A stretch of DNA of 40,953 bases. Source: Niallia sp. NCCP-28. GTDB lineage: Bacteria > Bacillota > Bacilli > Bacillales > Cytobacillaceae. The stretch spans positions 1 through 40,953 of the forward strand of contig NZ_BQYJ01000018.1 of assembly GCF_023168165.1 (NCBI RefSeq), read 5' to 3'. A program made the position numbers and the translations under genes. A model generated the notes under the pieces. The model saw only the letters and a list, made by a program, of their open reading frames with translations, ran no database searches and was not told the DNA's origin. Below, piece by piece: positions 1-7,199 of the stretch (positions are counted from its first letter, which is position 1; each line of letters begins with the position of its first letter).

Positions 1-14
1 TATAACCGTACAAT

Positions 15-51
15 AAAAAGTTCTTAGGTTTTTTGATCCTAAGGGCTTTTT
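15..51 (+). terminator. Terminator-like hairpin of an off-window gene
   Basis: The arm at 15-28 pairs with 38-51 over 14 bp, with two G-U pairs and a 9-nt loop. The T-rich 3' arm gives a plus-strand terminator, and the A-rich 5' arm makes it usable on the other strand too. The gene it serves is probably upstream of the window. Confidence 0.6.
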
Positions 52-295
52 ATTATGTAAAAGTTACCAGATCTATAGAAATGCAAGGTTTATCAGCATT
101 GTTTGTCGTTAGTAGAATTTCTTTTGCAGTTGTTATTCAAGCAATGGAAGGCGAGCTGTTTCCTTCTTAATTGTACATTCCTCATGGGAATAGAAAAACA
201 GCACATTGATCTTAATTTTATATTCCAAGACCTAATATGCTAGGGAGATTTACATAGCCAGATAGATTGGTTAAAGCACTGTCGTAATATATAGT

Positions 296-324
296 TTGTA
301 TCTCCTTTAAATTTCTGTTATAAT
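296..324 (+). promoter_or_regulatory. Likely promoter of the cold-shock gene, giving a long leader
   Basis: A TTGTAT -35 (296-301), a 17-bp spacer and an extended -10 (TG at 316-317, TATAAT at 319-324) are seen. Transcription would start near 331 and leave a leader of about 115 nt before the cold-shock start codon. Long structured leaders are known for cold-shock mRNAs. A second TATAAT at 421-426 lacks a good -35. Confidence 0.55.
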
Positions 325-445
325 AAAGAAGAATTATTTTTGTTCGGTGTAAAGGATAGTAGAAGTTTGACTTTTCGTCTTGATGATCACTTTTGGGCAA
401 GGATAGTAATACATTGTGCGTATAATGCACTAGGAGGCAACAAAA

Positions 446-646
446 ATGGAACAAGGTACAGTTAAATGGTTTAATGCAGAAAAAGGTTTCGGATTTATCG
501 AGCGTGAAAATGGAGACGACGTATTCGTACACTTCTCTGCTATCCAAAGTGAAGGATTCAAATCATTAGACGAAGGTCAAAAAGTAACTTTTGATGTTGA
601 GCAAGGTGCTCGTGGCGCTCAAGCTGCTAACGTTCAAAAAGCTTAA
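446..646 (+). CDS. Cold-shock protein, CspA/CspB family
   Basis: This 66-residue protein is a single cold-shock (OB-fold) domain of the family's normal length. It carries RNP1 (KGFGFIE, residues 13-19) and RNP2 (VFVHF, residues 26-30), the aromatic surface that binds single-stranded RNA and DNA. Family members act as RNA chaperones in the cytoplasm, especially after cold shock. AGGAGG at 432-437 precedes the ATG by 8 nt. The gene is monocistronic, with a strong promoter about 115 nt upstream and a terminator 13 nt after the stop. Bacillales carry several csp paralogues, so a letter (B, C or D) cannot be assigned. Whether this copy is cold-induced is inferred from the long leader only. Confidence 0.95.
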   Translation: MEQGTVKWFNAEKGFGFIERENGDDVFVHFSAIQSEGFKSLDEGQKVTFDVEQGARGAQAANVQKA

Positions 647-658
647 TAGTAAAATACC

Positions 659-690
659 AAACAGATTCTTTCATTAGAATCTGTTTTTTT
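659..690 (+). terminator. Terminator of the cold-shock gene
   Basis: A perfect stem (660-669 with 676-685) and 6-nt loop are followed by an eight-T run. Confidence 0.85.
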
Positions 691-701
691 ATTTACTTTC
701 A

Positions 702-911
702 TTATGCAAAACAAATATGAAGTAATGAGGCGCTGGCGATAGTCATAAACATACTGAAATAAGAATCACGATTACTATTAGAAGATATATTTCCAAGAAT
801 ATTTTGCAAGGAAACAGCAATAAAGATGTTAGAAATGCCTACAATAAATTGACTAATATATAAAGCCCATTCTCCTTGGCGGTTACACTGTTCAGGTGGT
901 AACTTATGAAA
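702..911 (-). pseudogene. 3' remnant of a major facilitator transporter
   Basis: The minus strand is open for about 69 codons ending in a stop at 702-704, without a start codon; a stop lies just upstream. The translation begins LFHKLPPEQ and continues with a short cytoplasmic loop and hydrophobic stretches (YISQFIVGISNIFIAVSLQ, and FSMFMTIASASLLHICFA at the C-terminus). This looks like the last transmembrane helices of a roughly 400-residue MFS transporter. No 5' part exists in the window, so this is a gene fossil. The family call rests on residue pattern alone and the substrate is unknown. Confidence 0.55.
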
Positions 912-1065
912 AAGCTATATTTTCTTCATATTGGCTAGAAAAATAACTTTTAGAATACCTAGTTTTAAAGTTATTAAATTTCAGCATAAAAATATTAAAG
1001 GAAATGATCTGCTACAAGATAAAATTAAGTCTTTTAAAGAAATATTATTGAAAGAGTCCTTATAA
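910..1065 (+). pseudogene. Possible 3' remnant of an unidentified gene
   Basis: An open plus-strand stretch of 51 codons without a start ends at TAA 1063-1065 and is followed at once by a terminator-like hairpin. The tail (residues such as LLQDKIKSFKEILLKESL) has a protein-like amphipathic composition. I do not recognise the family; a regulator divergent from the adjacent dead transporter would be a natural guess, but nothing shows this. Confidence 0.25.
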
Positions 1066-1083
1066 TTTAAGGGATCTTTCTTA
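1050..1083 (+). terminator. Imperfect terminator-like hairpin
   Basis: AAAGAGTCCTTA pairs with TAAGGGATCTTT except for one mismatch and one wobble. It sits at the stop codon of the preceding open remnant, which supports that stretch being the end of a former gene. Confidence 0.4.
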
Positions 1084-1256
1084 TAACAATAGATTTGTTA
1101 ACTAGAGTGAAAATAATTTATTATAAAGGGCCTAATATTTTAAGGACAAATGAATAAAACTAAAAATAATTTTAAAAATTTACTGTATATCACTTTTTTG
1201 CTCCATTTACTCTATAATTATAAATAATGAATTAGTAAAAGCCTGGAGGTGGAGAA

Positions 1257-2039
1257 ATGCTTCCGCAAGATAGACAAAGTGAGATCATGAAACAACTACA
1301 TGAATTTAAGACAGTTAAAATTTCAGAACTCAGCAAAGAGTTAAATGTAACAAGAGAAACAATCCGAAAAGATTTATATGAAATGGAGGAAAAAGGACTA
1401 GTTCGTAAAGTCCATGGTGGTGCGATTTTAAATAAAGCAAATTTAGAAACGAGCTATATTAATCGTAAAAATACGAATGAAAATGAAAAAAGAAGTATTG
1501 TAAAGCGAGCATCTGAGTTTGTAGAAAATGGAGACACCCTTTATATAGACTATGGGACAACAGCTTTACTTTTCACTCGTGAAATTTTAAGCAAAAAAGA
1601 TTTGACCATTATTACTAATTCATTGCCTATTGCTAATGAGGTTATTGACTATTCAGACTTCGAAGTGATTATTATTGGTGGTAATGTTAGAAAAAATGAA
1701 AAATCATTATTCGGGCCAATTGCTTATAGAGTAATTGAAAAATTATATGTAGATAAGGGTTTTTTTGGAATCGGTGGTGTTGATATTAAGGCTGGTTTTA
1801 CAAATGTACATATGGGAGAGTCCGAAGTATCAAGACTTATGCTGGAACATTGCCAAAAAAATATTGTTATGGCGGATTATTCTAAATTCAATACGGTATC
1901 GATGAATCAAGTAGCACCCATTGAAGAAGTAGATGTGCTCATTACTGACGACAAAGCTGATTCGAATTTATTAGAGCAATTGAATGAAAAAAACGTGAAA
2001 GTCATCACTGTTATACCTGAAGATGAGATAAATGAATAA
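1257..2039 (+). CDS. DeoR-family regulator, paralogue 1 of the galactitol locus
   Basis: The 260-residue protein starts with a DeoR winged helix-turn-helix (about residues 5-57, with VTRETIRKDLYEMEEKGLVRKVHGGA). The DeoR sensor domain follows, with DYGTT near residue 97, NSLPIANE and GGNVRKNEKSLFGP, which bind a sugar phosphate in this family. It is about 70% identical by eye to the regulator at 4252. The two start regions also share a similar leader (AGTAAAAGCC just before the ribosome site). GGAGGTGG precedes the ATG. A TATAAT lies at 1213-1218 without a convincing -35. It is convergent with the lacD-like gene and separated from it by a strong bidirectional terminator, so it forms its own unit. 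The ligand is probably a galactitol or tagatose phosphate, inferred from context. Confidence 0.88.
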   Translation: MLPQDRQSEIMKQLHEFKTVKISELSKELNVTRETIRKDLYEMEEKGLVRKVHGGAILNKANLETSYINRKNTNENEKRSIVKRASEFVENGDTLYIDYGTTALLFTREILSKKDLTIITNSLPIANEVIDYSDFEVIIIGGNVRKNEKSLFGPIAYRVIEKLYVDKGFFGIGGVDIKAGFTNVHMGESEVSRLMLEHCQKNIVMADYSKFNTVSMNQVAPIEEVDVLITDDKADSNLLEQLNEKNVKVITVIPEDEINE

Positions 2040-2050
2040 AAGCTATATAG

Positions 2051-2096
2051 AAAAAATGGCCGAAATCAATGATTAATTGATTTCGGCCATTTTTAT
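2051..2096. terminator. Strong bidirectional terminator
   Basis: A perfect 19-bp stem (2052-2070 with 2076-2094) has a 5-nt loop, an A-run on one side and a T-run on the other. It lies between the convergent DeoR gene and the aldolase gene and can serve both. Confidence 0.9.
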
Positions 2097-2138
2097 TTTA
2101 CTCTAATTTAAGTAAATCATTAAAAAACCTTCTCTTTC

Positions 2139-3131
2139 TTATTTAACAAATATACTCCATGGTGTAGCGGTTGCTGAAACAGCTTCTTTTACTTTGTTTA
2201 AATTATCAATTCCTTTTGTTTCAAGCCATTGATAATAAGATGTTTTTCCTTCTTTAGCAAATGTTTCGATACCATCTTTCCATGTTGCACGTCCACATAA
2301 AATACCACAGAACTCCGATTTTGCGTTTTTGGCAAAATGCAAAGTATCAATAAATTGCTCATTTGTTACTCCGCCGCTGAGATAAATGAATGGCAGGCGA
2401 CTTTTATCCGAACAGTTTTTGTAATGCTGGGAGGCTTCTTCTTTAGTGAAAACTGGCTGGTAGTTGCTGTATTGATCATATCCTTCGATATTGTAAATGG
2501 AAACAGGTACTTCGACTTTTAAAAGATCAATACCATACTCTTCTTTTGAAAATTCCGTCATGAAATAATCAACAATTTCTGGTTTTATTTTGGCAAACTC
2601 TGGGCTTTTTTCAGACAACCCTGAAGCACTATAAGAAACAGGCTCTAAAATGAAAAGAAGGTCGTTCTGTTTACACTCATCTCCAACACGCTTGATAAAT
2701 GCCTTTTTGATGCTATTATATTGTTCCTCTTCATTGTGATCATAATAAACAAGCAGCTTTAGTGCACTTGCTCCTTCTTTTACTAAATCTTGAACTGCAT
2801 AGTCATCTACTAGATTTGGCAAGCGACCTTTTTCAGAGGCATCATACCCTGTTTTTTCATAGGCCATAATTAAGCCAATATCAGTATTTAGTTTTTTAGC
2901 AGCACTCCATCCATATTCGGGATCCAATAGAAGAGAAGAAGAATGGTTGCCAAGAACCTCGCTGACACCTTCTTTAAATTGGCTCAATCCTTCAGTATAG
3001 GAAAGAGAATTATTGTACGACTGAATCATTTTTCCAAGGGAACCACGCTGATCCATAGCAGTAGCCAGGATAATATTATTTTCATCTGAGATTAATTCTA
3101 ATCCTTTTTGTTTACCCGGTGATAGTTTCAT
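2139..3131 (-). CDS. lacD: Class I tagatose-1,6-bisphosphate aldolase, LacD family
   Basis: This 330-residue cytoplasmic protein matches LacD in length and sequence. The family cleaves tagatose 1,6-bisphosphate into dihydroxyacetone phosphate and glyceraldehyde 3-phosphate through a Schiff base. The catalytic lysine is K205 in LLKVEVP and the acid/base glutamate is E163 in ILEPVSY, the same numbers as in streptococcal LacD. It is the second gene of a two-gene operon. Its start overlaps the kinase gene by 20 nt, and its ribosome site (AGGAGG) lies inside the kinase reading frame, so the two are probably translationally coupled. LacD normally serves lactose/galactose catabolism. Here the neighbours are galactitol genes, so it probably replaces the class II aldolase GatY/GatZ of enteric bacteria. 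Confidence 0.93.
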   Translation of the reverse strand: MKLSPGKQKGLELISDENNIILATAMDQRGSLGKMIQSYNNSLSYTEGLSQFKEGVSEVLGNHSSSLLLDPEYGWSAAKKLNTDIGLIMAYEKTGYDASEKGRLPNLVDDYAVQDLVKEGASALKLLVYYDHNEEEQYNSIKKAFIKRVGDECKQNDLLFILEPVSYSASGLSEKSPEFAKIKPEIVDYFMTEFSKEEYGIDLLKVEVPVSIYNIEGYDQYSNYQPVFTKEEASQHYKNCSDKSRLPFIYLSGGVTNEQFIDTLHFAKNAKSEFCGILCGRATWKDGIETFAKEGKTSYYQWLETKGIDNLNKVKEAVSATATPWSIFVK

Positions 3132-4074
3132 TGATAAGTCCTCCTAATTTGGTTACTTTTATTTGAGATTCGTAATATTCGACATCTGATAGTTCTATAT
3201 TTGGATACCAATACAGACAGTTGGATAAAGAATAGAGACTTGCAGTTTGTAAAGCTTTTTCAATTGATTCGCCATTATGCAGGCTCTTCGTTAGACCGCC
3301 TAAAAAAATATCCCCTGAAGCTGTTGCATTTTTTACTTCAATTTTTGGAAGAGCTACCTTGTAAACAGCATTTTCAAACTTTGCAAGGGTTCCTTTTCCT
3401 CCAAGAGTGACAATAAAGTTAGAGGAACTATCAAGCTCTCTTAAAGCTTTTTCAACTGAATTAGCATCAGCTTTTTCTGGAAGCTGCCCGATTAATTCAA
3501 AAAATTCCAACTCATTTACTTTTATAAGCCAGGGGTTTGCTTGAATACCCATAGCTAACGATGGACCACTACTGTCTAGAACACATTTAGCGCCTCGTGC
3601 TTCTAAAATCGCAATTGTTTTAGCGTAAAAATTTTGGTCTAATCCTTCAGGTAAAGAACCAGAAAATAAAACAAAATCACCAGCATTTACTGAAGTGAGT
3701 AAACGCTTCAAAAAAAGACCTGCTTCTGACTTACCAATACTCGGGCCACTTTCATTGATTAAATGAGCATGTTTTTGATGCTCATCTACAACAATGGAGC
3801 AAATTCGAGTAGTACCGTTAATTTCTGTCACAATACTATCCACTTTTTCTTTTTGAATAAGCGTTTGCAAAAATTGGCCTGTATATCCTCCAAGAAATGT
3901 ATGGATAAGATACGATGATTTTTTTTCTTTTATCAGATAGGAGCGAATGACATTAAATCCTTTCCCCCCAAGCAGATCTTTTGAAAATTGTGCTCTGCTC
4001 ACACCATTTATTTCAAACTTTTTCAAAAAAACGGTACGGTCAAGCGCTGGATTTGGGCACACAACATGAATCAT
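3112..4074 (-). CDS. lacC: Tagatose-6-phosphate kinase (LacC / PfkB sugar kinase family)
   Basis: The 320-residue protein is a PfkB-fold kinase of the LacC/1-phosphofructokinase branch. It opens with CPNPALDRT, has the substrate motif GGKGFNV (residues 36-42), and carries the C-terminal anion-hole motif as ASGD (252-255), where D255 is the expected catalytic base; most relatives read GAGD or GSGD. It should phosphorylate tagatose 6-phosphate to tagatose 1,6-bisphosphate with ATP. It is first in the operon with the aldolase gene and divergent from the gat PTS operon, with its own promoter at 4111-4139. 1-phosphofructokinase is the main alternative, but the adjacent LacD and GatD favour tagatose 6-phosphate. 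Confidence 0.88.
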   Translation of the reverse strand: MIHVVCPNPALDRTVFLKKFEINGVSRAQFSKDLLGGKGFNVIRSYLIKEKKSSYLIHTFLGGYTGQFLQTLIQKEKVDSIVTEINGTTRICSIVVDEHQKHAHLINESGPSIGKSEAGLFLKRLLTSVNAGDFVLFSGSLPEGLDQNFYAKTIAILEARGAKCVLDSSGPSLAMGIQANPWLIKVNELEFFELIGQLPEKADANSVEKALRELDSSSNFIVTLGGKGTLAKFENAVYKVALPKIEVKNATASGDIFLGGLTKSLHNGESIEKALQTASLYSLSNCLYWYPNIELSDVEYYESQIKVTKLGGLINETITG

Positions 4075-4110
4075 GATTGATCACCTCTCATTTCTGTAAC
4101 TTCTGCTCTC

Positions 4111-4139
4111 ATAATAATCTGATATGCAAAAAAACGCAA
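4111..4139 (-). promoter_or_regulatory. Promoter of the lacC-lacD operon
   Basis: On the minus strand, TTGCGT (4139-4134), a 17-bp spacer and TATTAT (4116-4111) lie 37 nt upstream of the kinase start. One arm of an inverted repeat, GCAAAAAA (4126-4133), lies in the spacer; its partner TTTTTTGC is at 4145-4152. This is a plausible DeoR-type operator. Confidence 0.6.
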
Positions 4140-4181
4140 AGTAATTTTTTGCTTTTTTAAAAATAAAGCCAAAAAAATAGT

Positions 4182-4210
4182 TTGCATTTTTTAGTTTTAT
4201 GTCTTATAGT
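4182..4210 (+). promoter_or_regulatory. Promoter of the gat operon
   Basis: TTGCAT (4182-4187), a 17-bp spacer and TATAGT (4205-4210) lie upstream of the second DeoR gene. It runs divergent from the lacC promoter 42 bp away, so one operator could control both. Confidence 0.6.
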
Positions 4211-4251
4211 CATAGGTAAGCGATTACAGTAAAAGCCGTGGAGGTGAGAAG

Positions 4252-5037
4252 ATGCTTCCAAATGATCGCCAAAGTGAAATAATGAAACAGCTGCAAAAGT
4301 TTCGGACAATTAAAATTTCTGATATTAGCAAGGATTTAAATGTAACAAGAGAGACTATCCGAAAAGATTTGTATGAACTGGAAGAAAGGGGGATGGTTCG
4401 TAAAGTTCATGGTGGAGCTGTTTTAAATAAAGCAAACGTAGAAACAAAATATATCAATCGTAAAAGCACTAATGAAGCTGAAAAAAGGAGTATTGCTAAG
4501 CGAGCTGCAGAATTTGTAGAAGATGGTGATACAATATACATTGACTATGGGACTACTGCTTTGGTTTTTGTTCGTGAAATTTTAGACAAAAAGGATTTAA
4601 CCGTAGTCACCAACTCTCTGCCTATAGCCAATGAGCTAATTGATTACTCGGAATGTGAAGTTATTATTATCGGTGGCAATGTTAGGAAGAATGAAAAATC
4701 TTTATTTGGTCCAGTTGCTTACAGAAGTATTGAAAGAATATATGTAGAAAAAGGTTTTTTTGGAATAAGTGCAATAAATATTGAGGCAGGCTATACGAAT
4801 GTTCATATGGGTGAATCAGAGGTATCCCGTCTGATGATGATTCATAGTCAGAAAACTATTTTGATGGCTGATTATTCTAAATTCAATACGGTGGCGATGA
4901 ACCAGGTTGCTTCTATTGAAGAAGTAGATGTGTTAATTACCGATGAAAATACGGATCAAGAAATATTAAATCAATTAAGAGAGAGAAATAGAAGAGTTAT
5001 TACTGTTCAAACAGAAGGAAGTGAACTTGATGAGTAA
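4252..5037 (+). CDS. gatR: DeoR-family regulator of galactitol use, paralogue 2
   Basis: This 261-residue DeoR-family protein has the N-terminal winged helix-turn-helix (about 5-57, VTRETIRKDLYELEERGMVRKVHGG) and a sugar-phosphate sensor domain (DYGTT, NSLPIANE, GGNVRKNEKSLFGP, and the C-terminal MADYSKFNTVAMNQVA). It is the first gene of the gat operon and is divergent from lacCD, which makes it the prime candidate for the local repressor, relieved by a pathway phosphate. GGAGGTGAG precedes the ATG. It overlaps the IIA gene by 8 nt. The near-copy at 1257 shows a duplication of the regulator. GatR is also a DeoR-family protein in enteric bacteria. The symbol follows context rather than proven orthology. 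Confidence 0.85.
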   Translation: MLPNDRQSEIMKQLQKFRTIKISDISKDLNVTRETIRKDLYELEERGMVRKVHGGAVLNKANVETKYINRKSTNEAEKRSIAKRAAEFVEDGDTIYIDYGTTALVFVREILDKKDLTVVTNSLPIANELIDYSECEVIIIGGNVRKNEKSLFGPVAYRSIERIYVEKGFFGISAINIEAGYTNVHMGESEVSRLMMIHSQKTILMADYSKFNTVAMNQVASIEEVDVLITDENTDQEILNQLRERNRRVITVQTEGSELDE

Positions 5038-5512
5038 TTTGCTTGATAAAGATTTAATTGTTCTACATTCAAATGCACAGCACTATTCAGATGTTTTTAA
5101 GGAACTCGGTCAAACGATGATTGACAAGGGTTATGCAAATGCGAACTATATAGAGGGTTTGCTTGACAGGGAATTAAACTTTGCAACAGGTATTCCAACT
5201 GAAACAGTGGGTATTGCCTTGCCGCATACAGATGCAAGTTTTGTAAAAGAAAGTAAAATTGGTCTCTTGGTTCTTGAAAATCCAGTGAAATTTGGAGTTA
5301 TGGGTGGCGATGGAGAAGAAATCGATGTCAAAATCGTATTTTTACTGGGATGTTCGGAAGGCAATCAGCATCTTCAGGCACTCCAAAAGATTATTGAACT
5401 CATTCAGAATGCAAATTTTATCGAGAAGATTATGTCACTTGAAAGCAAAGATGCAGCCTATGAATTATTAAACAACAACTTAACTATCCAATTAGAGGAG
5501 GAAGTAAAATGA
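5030..5512 (+). CDS. gatA: Galactitol-type PTS component IIA
   Basis: I take the ATG at 5030 (160 residues), because GAAGGA at 5014-5019 is well spaced for it. A GTG at 5021 in the same frame would add three residues. The protein is a PTS EIIA domain of the fructose/mannitol/galactitol type with the phosphorylated histidine in LPHTDA (H66). It takes phosphate from HPr and passes it to the IIB cysteine. It overlaps the regulator gene by 8 nt and the IIB gene by 4 nt (ATGA), which suggests coupled translation. Free-standing IIA, IIB and IIC proteins are the usual arrangement of galactitol PTS systems. Confidence 0.9.
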   Translation: MSNLLDKDLIVLHSNAQHYSDVFKELGQTMIDKGYANANYIEGLLDRELNFATGIPTETVGIALPHTDASFVKESKIGLLVLENPVKFGVMGGDGEEIDVKIVFLLGCSEGNQHLQALQKIIELIQNANFIEKIMSLESKDAAYELLNNNLTIQLEEEVK

Positions 5513-5784
5513 AAAAAGTACTTGTAGCATGTGGTGGAGCAGTAGCAACGTCAACGGTGGCAGCGAATAAGATTCGAGACCTTTTAAAAGAAAAAAATAT
5601 TCCAGCAGATGTATCTCAGTGCCGTGTAAGTGAACTCGGATCTAAAGCTTCTGGAGCGGATTTAATTGTTACTACAGCTAAAGTAGATCGTGATTACGGG
5701 GTTCCTGTTATTCATGGAGTAGCGTTTATTTCTGGAATAGGTATGGATAAAACAAAACAACAAATTTTAGATGTATTGAAATAA
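5509..5784 (+). CDS. gatB: Galactitol-type PTS component IIB
   Basis: This 91-residue protein matches GatB in length and in its active-site loop VACGGAVATSTVAA, where C8 carries the phosphate passed to the sugar alcohol. The loop is nearly the same as in enteric GatB. AGGAGGAAG precedes the start and lies inside the end of the IIA gene. IIC follows after 32 nt. It acts at the inner face of the membrane, docked on IIC. Confidence 0.93.
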   Translation: MKKVLVACGGAVATSTVAANKIRDLLKEKNIPADVSQCRVSELGSKASGADLIVTTAKVDRDYGVPVIHGVAFISGIGMDKTKQQILDVLK

Positions 5785-5816
5785 TTAATAACATTCGGTT
5801 ATAAGGGGTTGGCGAG

Positions 5817-7199
5817 ATGGCAATTTTAGAATACATTCTTGGACTTGGACCAGCAGTTATGCTTCCACTCGTTATTTTTATCATTGGTTTGCTATTGCGT
5901 CAAGGAATCGGAAAATCACTCCGTGCGGGTATTACTATTGGAGTGGGGTTTGTAGGAATCGGCCTTGTTATTAGCTTGCTGACAGATAATCTGGGTCCAG
6001 CTGCTCAAGATATGGCGGATCGTTTTAATCTTGGGCTCTCTGTTGTAGACGTTGGATGGCCAGGGGCTTCTCCAATGGCTTGGGCCTCAAGTGTTGGAAC
6101 AGTAGCCATTCCAGTAGCTATTCTTGTAAACATTTTAATGCTTATTTTTAAAATGACAAGAGTTGTAAACGTAGACATTTGGAATATTTGGCATATGACG
6201 TTTACAGGTGCTATCGTGAGTACGGCAACAGGTAGCTTTTGGCTGGGTATTGTTGGTGTGGTGGTACATTCCGCTTTTATTTACAAACTGGGCGATTGGT
6301 TCGCTCCAACAGTTGATAAGCACTTTGGATTAGAAGGCATTGCTGTTCCCCATGGATCAGGTGCCTGGTCAGCGCCGTTTGCGGTGGTGATTGATGCAAT
6401 CCTTGATAAAATTCCAGGTATCCGAAAAATCAATTTTAATTCAACAAAAATTGAAGAGCGTTTTGGTGTAATTGGCGAGCCGGTTATTATTGGAGCATTT
6501 CTTGGCCTTGTAATTGGTTTTCTTGCAGGCTATCCATTATCCGACGTGTTACAGCTTGCTATTCAAATGTCTGCCGTAATGGTATTAATGCCAAATGTTG
6601 TAAAATTTATTATGGAAGGACTATTGCCAATTGCAGAGGCTGCACGTGAGATGCTTGACAAGCGTTTTCAAGGACAGAACTATTATATTGGTCTTGATCC
6701 TGCACTATTATTAGGAAATTCACAAGTAGTAGCAGCTAGTTTAATTTTTGTCCCATTAACATTATTGATTGCCGTACTTATCCCTGGAAATCAAGTACTT
6801 CCATTTGGAGATTTAGCAACCATCGGCTTCTTTGTTTCAATGGCTGTCGGAGTGCATAAAGGTAACTTATTTAGAACGATTATTTCAGGCGCGGTTATTA
6901 TGGGGATTTCCATATGGATTGCAAATATGATGATTGGTGTGCATACAGATTTGGCAAGGCAAACCGGTACAATCAAAAGTGGCCAAGTTACATCTCTTGA
7001 TCAGGGAGGAAGCCCAATTTCATTTATTTTAACAGAATTGCTTCACCCTCAGAATTTAATTCCATTAATTATTATCGGTTCTATTTATGTATTTAGCGTA
7101 ATTTTTACGTATGTTCAATTCAAACGAAATAAAATTTATGCTGAAGAAGTAACAATAATGGAGGAGACAGTAAATGAAAGCGCTCGTACTGGACAATAA
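5817..7199 (+). CDS. gatC: Galactitol-type PTS permease component IIC
   Basis: The 460-residue integral membrane protein is of normal GatC length. About ten hydrophobic segments are visible from the N-terminus (YILGLGPAVMLPLVIFIIG) onward. Family-typical segments include GVGFVGIGLVISLL and a central hydrophilic loop with GSGAWSAPFAVVIDAILDKI. It forms the channel through which galactitol enters and is phosphorylated by IIB to galactitol 1-phosphate. AAGGGG precedes the ATG. Its 3' end overlaps the dehydrogenase gene by 26 nt. Specificity for galactitol rather than another polyol rests on family resemblance plus the gatD and lacCD neighbours. Confidence 0.92.
   Translation: MAILEYILGLGPAVMLPLVIFIIGLLLRQGIGKSLRAGITIGVGFVGIGLVISLLTDNLGPAAQDMADRFNLGLSVVDVGWPGASPMAWASSVGTVAIPVAILVNILMLIFKMTRVVNVDIWNIWHMTFTGAIVSTATGSFWLGIVGVVVHSAFIYKLGDWFAPTVDKHFGLEGIAVPHGSGAWSAPFAVVIDAILDKIPGIRKINFNSTKIEERFGVIGEPVIIGAFLGLVIGFLAGYPLSDVLQLAIQMSAVMVLMPNVVKFIMEGLLPIAEAAREMLDKRFQGQNYYIGLDPALLLGNSQVVAASLIFVPLTLLIAVLIPGNQVLPFGDLATIGFFVSMAVGVHKGNLFRTIISGAVIMGISIWIANMMIGVHTDLARQTGTIKSGQVTSLDQGGSPISFILTELLHPQNLIPLIIIGSIYVFSVIFTYVQFKRNKIYAEEVTIMEETVNESARTGQ

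Noticed and set aside
81-170. A 29-codon ATG frame upstream of the cold-shock gene
   Set aside because: No ribosome site, no recognisable family, and too short to separate from chance.
218-547. A 109-codon minus-strand open frame overlapping the cold-shock gene
   Set aside because: It is antisense to the cold-shock gene and its promoter, with no ribosome site or family similarity.
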